DNA of 64,000 nt, from NCBI GenBank assembly GCA_016702745.1, contig JADJDJ010000001.1, positions 682,001 through 746,000 of the forward strand, in the 5' to 3' direction. A program made the position numbers and the translations under genes. Below, one piece after another: positions 27,649 through 35,180 of this stretch; positions within the stretch are counted from its first letter, which is position 1; each line of letters opens with the position of its first letter. The notes under the pieces were generated by a model that was given only the letters and a program-made list of their open reading frames with translations, was not told where the DNA came from and searched no databases. The DNA comes from Chitinophagaceae bacterium. Lineage in GTDB: Bacteria; Bacteroidota; Bacteroidia; Chitinophagales; Chitinophagaceae.

Positions 27649-27891
27649 TGGGTGGTGGGTGGGCTTGGATGCTGAGTAAAGATTTATTGCTGAAGTGTCG
27701 AACAAATTGTTGATAGATATTCGTCAGCCGGGGTGGGTGGGTTGTGTGTTGGCATTTTTAGCTCTTTGCAAGGTTTGGTTTTGTGTCGGGGTTTCGTGTG
27801 CCTTGCAATGTGCTAAAAATAGCGTAGGGTCGGGTGGCAAAGTCATGTTAGCTTGAATTTAAGTAGGATGCTGATTAGGGTGACATACAAC
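27649..27891 (-). repeat. 243-bp conserved end of large cassettes (copy in c9)
   Basis: Direct repeat of 21831-22072. It contains the hairpin 27754-27820 (ATTTTTAGCTCTTTGCAAGG with CCTTGCAATGTGCTAAAAAT) and ends in the core ATACAAC. Between it and the start of the giant gene (27330-27648) I see no gene; the open frame on the plus strand there is not supported by any family. Confidence 0.6.
27885..27891 (-). other. Proximal edge of the cassette array (attI-like junction)
   Basis: ATACAAC, read on the minus strand as GTTGTAT, is the c9 tag. Unlike sites A-I it is not followed by a GGGCTTG arm, so the array ends here. In an integron this position is the attI x attC junction. On the other side lie the unreadable stretch and the recombinase fragment. 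Confidence 0.5.
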
Positions 27892-27924
27892 TCAGAAATA
27901 TACGAAAGTTTTTACTCCCGTAAA

Positions 27925-28571
27925 TTTCGGTTTTTTTTTTAAAAATTTTTTTTTTTACAAAAAAAATTTTTTTTTCCCGGGGGGGGTTTCCTCCAAAAAA
28001 AAACCCCCGGGAGAAACAAGGCCCCACCGAGGGGGAGGATTTTATGAGGCTCCCCCGTGGTTTTAAAAAAAAACCCAGGGGGCGGTTTTAATTATTTTGT
28101 CCCCCCCACAATTTCCCCAACCGGGAAACCCCCCCGCCCCCGCCCCGAAAAAGGGGGAAAAAAAAGCCCGAAAGCAAGAAAGGCTGCGGGTTTAATTAGC
28201 CCGCTTTTTTTTGGGGGCTGCTTAAATCATTTTTATGGAGGGGCGGGGGGGGGGGGGTTTTTTTTCCTGTTTCCAAAAAAAAAACACCCTTCCTTTGGTT
28301 GGTTCTGGTTTTATTTACCCTACCACCAAAAACCAAACCCAAAAAAAAAAAATAATTTTCCTTTCCCCCCCGCCGCCCCCCCGATCCGGAAAAAAACAAC
28401 CGCCAACGTATATAGCCCATCTGTACCCAATCCTCACCCCCCCCCCCCCCCCCGAGGGGAGGAGGAGGCGGCGGGGTCCGGGGGTTTGGGATATTTCCCG
28501 AATTCCGTATTTTTGTCAAAGTTTTTTGGAGAAAAAAAAAAGGGGGGGAGGGGGGAGGGGAAACGCCCACC
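27925..28571. other. Probable low-quality assembly stretch
   Basis: The stretch is dominated by runs of 5-17 identical bases of all four kinds, unlike anything else in the window; examples are the G run near 28249 and the C run near 28437. Open frames here encode only poly-Pro, poly-Gly and poly-Lys. It interrupts a recombinase gene in mid-fold. I take it as unpolished or low-coverage read sequence. It probably hides the recombinase catalytic domain and any attI. Confidence 0.7.
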
Positions 28572-29175
28572 CCAAAACCTGCTCATAATAACATTTCAAC
28601 GCATTGATCCGGCTGTGCAGGGTGTTTTCCTTGACACCCAGTTTCTCAAAACAATAAACAAAGTATCTTTTTAAGTGATCAACAGTTAATTGATCGGCAG
28701 GTATTGCCTGGAGCGTCTTCAGCAGCTGAGCCATTTCTCCCAAATACGTTTTAATCGTTGAGGGACTATATGCCTTTAATTTCAGGTGCTGATGCAATGC
28801 CGGGAGTACATGGGCATTCACCGGATGAATTTTCTCGTTTTTAAAGGAGAAAGTTGCAGCTTTTTCGGGATATTTTTCCTTCTTGGTTGTTATTTGAGAA
28901 ACAACCGGAATGATCTCCCGATTCTTTTTTTCACTGCCGGAAGGAGGTTTCCATAAATCCGTATCCACTTCTAGCTCCGCCTTGCCCTTTAAAGTTTGAA
29001 CTACCTGCTTATAGTATTTTTCTTCAAGGGGCACATACCAGCATAGATGGGTTTGGCTCCAGCGGCATTCTTTTATCTTTCTTAAATGGGCATTGAGCTC
29101 AAATGATAAATCAAAATAAATGCCGATACAGGTTTTGCTGCGATGAAATAAGGGCTTCAACATCACCTTCCTCAT
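28572..29175 (-). pseudogene. Tyrosine recombinase, N-terminal part only (catalytic domain lost in unreadable sequence)
   Basis: About 200 residues are readable. Residues ~1-70 are the N-terminal domain common in Bacteroidota integrases (LKPLFHRSKTCIGIYFD, CRWSQTHLCWYVPL). Residues ~120-200 are a SAM-like core-binding domain (LKLKAYSPSTIKTYLGEMA, NTLHSRINALKCYYEQVLG). The R...HxxR...Y catalytic domain should follow, but the sequence turns into homopolymers. It points the same way as the cassettes and sits at the array's proximal end, so it is the candidate integrase of the array, in the inverted arrangement known from some integrons. An unrelated integrase is possible. Confidence 0.7.
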
Positions 29176-29395
29176 GATAAATTTTCCGGAAACTTATCAA
29201 GAGATCAGATGAGAAACAGGGGATTTTCCCCGCTTTCAACGTTTTTTTTCCGGACGCACTTCGTGCACCTCAGTCACACAGGGCATGACCGGCCAATCCG
29301 TTTCTGAAGTTAACCATTTTTGGAAAAAAGACCAAGCCACCGCCGGATGGGAAGGAGAGGGGATGAACAGCAGAGCAGGAGAGCAGAGGAACAGA
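29176..29395. other. Intergenic stretch upstream of the recombinase
   Basis: No gene is seen. The right part (about 29360-29407) is a purine-rich low-complexity run of AGCAGAG and GGAACAGA units that leads into the direct repeats. No promoter for the recombinase could be picked with confidence. Confidence 0.4.
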
Positions 29396-29680
29396 AGAAC
29401 AGAGGAACAAATGATTGAAGAATGATGAAATAACAACTGCCCTTCTTCCGGACTACTTAAACACCCTTCCCTTCGATTCCTCAGGGTAAACTAAACTCCT
29501 GCCTACGCCAATGCTTCGGCAGGCAGGCAGGGTGACATGGTTCTGGCCCGGGCACAGCAATCCCTTCTTTCGGTCCCGATAGCTATCGGGATTCGGTCTT
29601 CCGGACTTTCCGACTTGCGGACTTCCGGACTAATTCCCCACTCCCCACTCGCTACTAGCCACTCGCCATCCTCCGAAATA
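29396..29680. repeat. ~285-bp direct repeat, copy 1
   Basis: Starts AGAACAGAGGAACAAATGATTG. It contains the palindromes CCTGCCTACGCC...GGCAGGCAGG (around 29495-29530) and CCCGATAGCTATCGGG (about 29575-29590), and a run of GGACTT/TTCCGGACTTTCC words. Copy 2 begins exactly 285 bp later. Repeats of this style are scattered between genes in Chitinophagaceae genomes. No gene. Confidence 0.6.
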
Positions 29681-29901
29681 AGAACAGAGGAACAAATGAT
29701 TGAAGAATGATGAAATAACAACTGCCCTTCTTCCGGACTACTTAAACACCCTTCCCTTCGATTCCTCAGGGTAAACTAAACTCCTGCCTACGCCAATGCT
29801 TCGGCAGGCAGGCAGGGTGACATGGTTCTGGCCCGGGCACAGCAATCCCTTCTTCCGATCCCGATTGCTATCGGGATTCTGACTTTCGGTCTTCCGGACT
29901 A
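29681..29901. repeat. ~285-bp direct repeat, copy 2, interrupted by the IS element
   Basis: Matches 29396 onward, then is cut by the IS3 element after TTCCGGACTA. The missing end (ATTCCCCACTCGCC...) resumes at 31202. A third, diverging copy starts at 31249. Confidence 0.6.
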
Positions 29902-29945
29902 TGTCACGTCCTAATAAAAGTTGTCACTATTTGCTACGTTTTTAC

Positions 29946-30704
29946 TCATGCTGCCGTATGAACTTTAGCCGGTATTTGAAGTCCCAGTGACCAGTGAGGT
30001 CTTTGTTCATTATATGCGTTGATCCCCTCTTTTACAGCCTGTCTGGCTTCTTTCTCATCTCTATATGTATCCTCCAGTCCGTATTCACCTTTCAATATTC
30101 CATTCACCCTTTCAGCCATTGCATTCTCATAACAATTACCCGCCTCCGACATACTAATCTTTATCCCTCTGGCTTTTAAGATATTTACGTACTCATGGGA
30201 ACAATATTGAAAACCTCTGTCTGAGTGATGGATCAATCCATTGCATGACGGGCATTGTTTTAATGCCCTTTTTAAGGCTTGTATCGCTCCTGCCAGGCCT
30301 AGGCTATTACTCAACTCCCAGCCTACTATCTTGCGACTATATGCGTCAGTTATCAAAAACAGATATACAAACCCTTTTCTTACACGTACATAGGTAATGT
30401 CACACACCCATGCCTGGTGTGGCCGACTTGCTTTAAAATCCAGCATCCTGTTTTGGTAGACACGGTACCAATGTTGAGATTGAGTCGTAATCGCGTACTT
30501 ACGCCGACGATGCACCAATAACCCCCTGCTCCGTAGCAAATCAAAGAACTTATCCCGCCCCATAGAGGCGTCTATCCCATGTATATCTGTTTCCAGTATG
30601 TGGTACAGCTTTTTCCCACCCATCTTCTTATTACTCCTTCTGATCTGCTGCACTAGCTCTATTATCAACTCATGCTGAATTGATTCTCTCTCACTTCGTT
30701 TCAA
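29946..30704 (-). CDS. IS3-family transposase OrfB (DDE integrase core)
   Basis: A 252-residue retroviral-integrase-fold protein. The catalytic residues are visible: D in WVCDITYV, D in IHHSDRGFQY and E in NAMAERVNGILK; WSLGLQIPAKVH closes the protein. The N-terminal HTH_21 region is KMGGKKLYHIL. Productive transposase is expected as an OrfAB fusion: a -1 frameshift at the A run on the minus strand (around 30801-30809) connects to the frame that leads through FWRVSIGRLREELSIRG into OrfB, so the independent ATG at 30704 is probably not the main start. Confidence 0.9.
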   Translation of the reverse strand: MKRSERESIQHELIIELVQQIRRSNKKMGGKKLYHILETDIHGIDASMGRDKFFDLLRSRGLLVHRRRKYAITTQSQHWYRVYQNRMLDFKASRPHQAWVCDITYVRVRKGFVYLFLITDAYSRKIVGWELSNSLGLAGAIQALKRALKQCPSCNGLIHHSDRGFQYCSHEYVNILKARGIKISMSEAGNCYENAMAERVNGILKGEYGLEDTYRDEKEARQAVKEGINAYNEQRPHWSLGLQIPAKVHTAA

Positions 30705-30760
30705 CCCCTTATAATAGGCCTGCCGGGTTACACCAAAATATTTACATAAACCCCTAATAC

Positions 30761-31144
30761 TTAACTCTTCTCTGAGCCGGCCGATGCTGACTCTCCAAAA
30801 CTTTTTTTTAAATCTGTTTTATACTCCTTATTCGCCTCGTCTATCACCACTTCAAGGCTTCGTTGCGCTAGCATCGAATCGGCCAAAGCCAGTTTCAGCT
30901 TTTTAACCTCAGCTTCCAAATGCTTGATTCGGTCCTTTTCTTCCATCGTTTCTATTCTAATTATCTGCTTTATCAAATGGGATTTACCAAATTTACGAAG
31001 CCACTTTTGTATCGTTGAACTTCCCTTTATCCCATATTTTCTTCTTACAAAATCTAACCCAAGCCCATTTTGTTCAATCTCCCTAACTACCTGATGCTTA
31101 AAGCTAAGACTGTACCGAATTGTTTGATTAATGATTCCTGTCAT
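30761..31144 (-). CDS. IS3-family transposase OrfA (helix-turn-helix)
   Basis: A 127-residue protein with an HTH_Tnp_1-type domain (SLSFKHQVVREIEQNG, VRRKYGIKGSSTIQKWLRKF) and a leucine-zipper-like C-terminal helix (DRIKHLEAEVKKLKLAL). It binds the IS ends and regulates or joins OrfB. The sequence TTA AAA AAA AGT near its end is a typical slippery site for the -1 shift. OrfA ends shortly after, overlapping the OrfB frame. Confidence 0.88.
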   Translation of the reverse strand: MTGIINQTIRYSLSFKHQVVREIEQNGLGLDFVRRKYGIKGSSTIQKWLRKFGKSHLIKQIIRIETMEEKDRIKHLEAEVKKLKLALADSMLAQRSLEVVIDEANKEYKTDLKKSFGESASAGSEKS

Positions 31145-31201
31145 ATTTAAACTGATTTTAGGTTGATTTAATATGACAACCTATATCAGGACATGACACT
31201 A

Positions 31202-31330
31202 ATTCCCCACTCGCCACTCGCTACTAGCCACTCGCCATCCTCCGAAATAAGAACAGAGGAACAAATGATTGAAGAATGATGAAATAACAACCGCCCTTCT
31301 TCCGGTCTTCCCGACTTTCGGACTTCTTCC
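31202..31330. repeat. Remainder of repeat copy 2 and partial copy 3
   Basis: ATTCCCCACTCGCCACTCG (31202 on) completes copy 2 after the IS. AGAACAGAGGAACAAATG (31249 on) starts a third copy that diverges after CTTCTTCCGG (about 31307). No gene is present. Confidence 0.55.
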
Positions 31331-31367
31331 AAAAAAAACGTCCTGCCACTCTTCAGCAACAGGACGG
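31331..31367 (-). terminator. Rho-independent terminator of glnN
   Basis: On the minus strand CCGTCCTG and CAGGACG form a stem around the loop TTGCTGAAGAGTGG, followed by eight T. It lies ~30 bp after the glnN stop. Confidence 0.85.
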
Positions 31368-31397
31368 TTAGGTCTATTCGTACACAATCAATCAGGA

Positions 31398-33587
31398 TTA
31401 ACGCAAGAACAACATCTCCCGGTACTTTGGCAGGTACCACTCACGGTCGTCTACCAGTAATTCCAGTTTGTCAACATGATAACGGATATCATCAAAATAA
31501 CTATCCTTCACCTGGCTCTGATAAGCAATTGCCTTGGTACGTGTATCCGACATGTTATTACAAATCTTACGGGCCTCAATCATCTTCTCCACCAGGTCAC
31601 TGGTTTTGCTGATATGCTCGGAGATTTTTTCCAGGATCTGCTTCTGGTTGGCATAGCTCTCGTCTTTCAGACCAGCTTCCTTCAATCCACGAATATTATT
31701 GGCCAGCAGGTTCTGGTAACGGATGGCCGCAGGTAATACATGACTGGTCGCCAATTCACCCATGATCCGGCTTTCAATCTGCACTTTCTTGATGTATTTC
31801 TCCAGCTCAATTTCATGACGCGCTTCCAGCTCAGAATGATTATATACATGGTTGCTTTCAAACAGACTCTTTGCTTTTTCAGTCACCATGGCATCCAGAG
31901 CGAGCGGAGTGGTTTTTACATTGGGTAAACCACGCTTCTCGGCTTCCTGCGCCCATGCTTCGCTGTAACCATCTCCTTCAAATAATACTTTCTCACTCGC
32001 TACAATGTATTCGCGGATTGTATGCATGATGGCGATTTCTTTTTTCTCGCCTTTCTCAATCAATCCATCCACATCTTTCTTGAATTGCTTCAGGGTCTGG
32101 GCCATGATCGTGTTCAGAGCCGTCATAGCATGGGCACAGTTGGCAGATGATCCCACCGCACGGAATTCGAATTTGTTACCGGTAAAGGCAAAGGGAGAAG
32201 TCCGGTTACGATCGGTATTATCCATCAACAGTTCAGGAATGCTGCGGTGGATATCAATTTTCAGCATGCTCTCATCGGTCTCATCCATTTTCTCTGTTAC
32301 CCTTTCCTTGATCGCTTTTAATACCTTGGTCAGGTAATCACCGATAAATACAGAGATGATGGCAGGAGGCGCTTCATTGGCACCCAGACGGTGATCATTG
32401 GGGGCAGAAGCAATAGACGCACGCAGGATATCTGAATAATCATGTACGGCCTTAATAGTGTTCACAAAGAAGGCCAGGAACATCAGATTGGTCTTGGGCG
32501 TTTTGCCGGGTGCCAGCAGGTTCACACCGGTATCGGTGGCCATGCTCCAGTTATTGTGCTTGCCACTTCCGTTGATACCGGCAAATGGTTTTTCATGTAA
32601 TAAAACTCTCAGGTTATGACGACGGGCCACTCTCTCCATCACATCCATCAATAAAGAGTTGTGATCCACCGCTACACTCACTTCCTCAAAAATAGGTGCA
32701 CACTCAAACTGTGCAGGAGCCACCTCATTGTGACGCGTACGCAGGGGAATACCCAGCTTGTATGATTCTGTTTCGAAATCACGCATGTAAGCATACACCC
32801 TTTCCGGAATGGATCCGAAATAATGGTCTTCCAATTGCTGGTTCTTGGCAGAAGAATGACCATAAACAGTACGACCAGTCATGATCAGATCAGGACGTGC
32901 ATTGAAGAGTGATTCATCAATTACAAAATATTCCTGCTCCCAACCAAGGGTAGGCGTTACCCGGGTAACATTCTTATCAAAATAATTACAAACATCTACG
33001 GCGGCTTTATTCAAAGCATCCAGTGCTTTCAACAGGGGCGCTTTGTAGTCCAGTGATTCACCGGTATAAGAAACAAAGATGGTAGGAATACAAAGGGTCT
33101 TGCCATTACCAATCTCCATGATAAAGGGAGGAGAAGAAGGATCCCAGGCGGTATAACCACGGGCTTCAAAAGTCGCACGCAATCCACCACTGGGGAAAGA
33201 AGAAGCATCCGGCTCTTGTTGAACCAGGGCATCACCTTCAAACTGTTCAATAGGAGTTCCGTCACCCTTGAGGGTAAAGAAAGAATCATGTTTTTCTGCA
33301 GTAGTACCGGTTAATGGTTGGAACCAGTGCGTAAAGTGACTCACCCCCCGGCTCTCGGCCCAGGCACGGATACCATTGGCAATCTGGTTGGCCATGGCAC
33401 GGTCAATTTTCTGACTGGCTTTGATAGAAGACTGAAGGCTTTTATAAGCTTCATCACTTAAAAACTCGCGGGCAGTCTTGAGAGAAAATACATTACTGCC
33501 AAAAATGCCGGTGATTTTTGGGGAGGCATCAACCTTGGTCTCGGCACCGTTTGCAAGGTTGTTGATAGCGTTAAAACGAAGTGACAT
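31398..33587 (-). CDS. glnN: Glutamine synthetase type III
   Basis: Makes glutamine from glutamate, ammonia and ATP in the cytosol. The 729-residue length, the N-terminal domain (MSLRFNAINNLANG, FGSNVFSLKTAREFLSDEAY) and catalytic-barrel motifs (GWEQEYFVID, RHNEVAPAQFECAP, NGSGKHNNWSM, NRTSPFAFTGNKFEFR) identify the long hexameric GSIII class, standard in Bacteroidota. An ATG 20 codons upstream is in frame, but the start at 33587 matches the family length. It stands alone on the minus strand, ending in a strong terminator. It marks the beginning of the ordinary chromosome right of the array. Confidence 0.95.
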   Translation of the reverse strand: MSLRFNAINNLANGAETKVDASPKITGIFGSNVFSLKTAREFLSDEAYKSLQSSIKASQKIDRAMANQIANGIRAWAESRGVSHFTHWFQPLTGTTAEKHDSFFTLKGDGTPIEQFEGDALVQQEPDASSFPSGGLRATFEARGYTAWDPSSPPFIMEIGNGKTLCIPTIFVSYTGESLDYKAPLLKALDALNKAAVDVCNYFDKNVTRVTPTLGWEQEYFVIDESLFNARPDLIMTGRTVYGHSSAKNQQLEDHYFGSIPERVYAYMRDFETESYKLGIPLRTRHNEVAPAQFECAPIFEEVSVAVDHNSLLMDVMERVARRHNLRVLLHEKPFAGINGSGKHNNWSMATDTGVNLLAPGKTPKTNLMFLAFFVNTIKAVHDYSDILRASIASAPNDHRLGANEAPPAIISVFIGDYLTKVLKAIKERVTEKMDETDESMLKIDIHRSIPELLMDNTDRNRTSPFAFTGNKFEFRAVGSSANCAHAMTALNTIMAQTLKQFKKDVDGLIEKGEKKEIAIMHTIREYIVASEKVLFEGDGYSEAWAQEAEKRGLPNVKTTPLALDAMVTEKAKSLFESNHVYNHSELEARHEIELEKYIKKVQIESRIMGELATSHVLPAAIRYQNLLANNIRGLKEAGLKDESYANQKQILEKISEHISKTSDLVEKMIEARKICNNMSDTRTKAIAYQSQVKDSYFDDIRYHVDKLELLVDDREWYLPKYREMLFLR

Positions 33588-33721
33588 GCAGAATAATTTT
33601 GTGCAAAAAAATGTCATTCGCCGAACTATTCCAATTTTTTTACGCAACTACTCAAAAAACAAGGGTAAAATGGGGAAAAACTGTGCTTTTGTTGGAAAGT
33701 TGATCTGTTATTTTGAAGAAA

Positions 33722-35051
33722 TCAGGCTGAATTATTCAAATTACGTTTATTATTAATATTATATTGAAAGAACCGGCCCAACTTTTCCCAGTTCAGACTG
33801 GCCAGCATCGGTACTACCAGCAGAGGCATGATAATACTCCGGTAACGGACAATCGCTCCCAGGTTATTCACGCTGAAGCCAATGGCCAGCAAGACCGAAA
33901 AACAAAAGAAGATGCAGAAATAAAGGAAAGGCCATGACCGGTTTTCCCGGTGATGCCAGATAATAAAGATCACAAAGAGGAGTAACAATACATTGATTTC
34001 AATCGCCGCCGCCAGTGATAATATATGTTTTACATCACTGGGATAAGGCCGGATAGTAGAAAGATTAATGGCCTGCGGCGTATTTTTTAAAAAGCTGATG
34101 GCATTCGGCTCCAGTTCCTCAATCGGTATACTGGAATTACCTCCCTTGAGCTGGATAAAAGCCTGTTGCTTGTTGACCACGGCCTGGGGAAAATCCAAAC
34201 CCGGACTGATATAACGGGCCGTGAAAAATAAAATCGCGCCGGCAATATAAACCCCTGCAAAAATGGCCAAAGCCCTTTTCGGCCAGCGCTGTGCCGCAAT
34301 CCAGGCCACAATGGCGGGCAAAATAATGATGAGGATAAAATTCCGCAGTACGAGTAAGAGCAGTAAACCAATGATCAGTCCGGTAATCCTTTTCCAACCC
34401 CATTTCTTTTCCTTGGTCCCGAAATAAGTGGCATACACGATAAAACTGATCCCGGAGAAAATCAATCCCTCTTTATGCAAGCCGCTGGTCCAGTATAAAA
34501 AAGATGGCACCAGGAAAGTGGCCAGCAGTATAGTGGTTTTCTTCCCCGGAAAAGCATCATTCATCACCCGGTAAATGGCAAAGGCACCAAAAAGGGTAAT
34601 AAAAGAATAGAAGATAACATTCACATAATAATTCCCGAAACTGAATATATTGAAGATGAAAAAAACTTGATCAGTATATTACCTTTCAGGTCATTCCAGT
34701 AAGAATCATTTCCCGAGAAAAATCCCCCGTAATTCCCGCCATAAGGATCCCGGAACAGATTGGTAAAATATTCCACCGGGTTACTGTACAGCAGATTGTA
34801 TTCAGAAATACTTTCGGCATGAAAGCCCCAGGTATCCTGCATCTGGGCCAGTCCGCCATAATACAAACCAATCCACCCATAAAATATCCCGGCCATCACC
34901 TTCAACAGAAAAATTATCACCAGCTGGGGATGACTGAGACCGGTGGTATTAAAAAAACTTCACCCTTGTCACCAGCCAGGCAAATAAAACGAGGTAAGCA
35001 ATGAATAGGAGGTACTCCAAGGGAGTGGGGTTTTGGGCGCAAAATAGCCAT
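33722..35051 (-). pseudogene. Polytopic membrane protein, split by three single-base indels
   Basis: Three frame fragments (35051-34951, 34957-34621 and 34659-33722) join into ~442 residues if one base is removed near 35030, one is removed from the A run at 34951-34957 and one added to the run at 34659-34665. The restored protein has 10 or more membrane helices (EYLLFIAYLVLFAWLVTRV, LLKVMAGIFYGWIGLYYGG, FYSFITLFGAFAIYRV, LLLLVLRNFILIIILPAI). It looks like a glycosyltransferase- or polymerase-type envelope protein, but no signature fixes the role. The repeated homopolymer indels suggest sequencing error rather than decay. Confidence 0.65.
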
Positions 35052-35052
35052 A

Positions 35053-35154
35053 ATTAAGATATTAGAATATTGGGATATTCTGATATTAAGATATGTTATC
35101 AACTAAATATCCCAATATCATAATATCCTAATATCACAATATCCCAATATCTTA
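35053..35154. repeat. AT-rich inverted and tandem repeats between divergent genes
   Basis: The right arm holds three ~16-bp units (ATATCCCAATATCATA, ATATCCTAATATCACA, ATATCCCAATATCTTA). The left arm (35053-35096) is their approximate inverse. The pair could form a long cruciform or hairpin. It lies between the membrane protein and purL. Confidence 0.65.
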
Positions 35155-35160
35155 CTTTTG
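35153..35160 (+). promoter_or_regulatory. Putative purL -7 promoter box
   Basis: TACTTTTG fits TAnnTTTG and lies 20 bp before the purL ATG. No -33 TTTG was seen at the usual distance. Confidence 0.4.
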
Positions 35161-35180
35161 CCACTCAATTCAACTCCTCC

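Larger units (their letters stand above)
29902..31198 (-). mobile_element. Complete IS3-family insertion sequence
   Basis: Length 1297 bp. The left end TGTCACGTCCTAATAAAAG and the inverse of the right end TGTCATGTCCTGATATAGG are imperfect inverted repeats of ~26 bp. CTA flanks both sides (29899-29901 and 31199-31201), a 3-bp target duplication. It holds orfA and orfB in overlapping frames with an A-run slippage site. It looks intact and therefore recent, and it split a pre-existing repeat. Confidence 0.9.

Noticed and set aside
21831..28000. Repeats considered as a CRISPR array
   Set aside because: The repeats are long, few and not regularly spaced, and there are no spacers or cas genes.
28057..28674. 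Open frame of 205 codons on the plus strand, with others on both strands
   Set aside because: It encodes only poly-Pro, poly-Gly and poly-Lys from homopolymers in the unreadable stretch; there is no domain and the sequence is probably an artefact.
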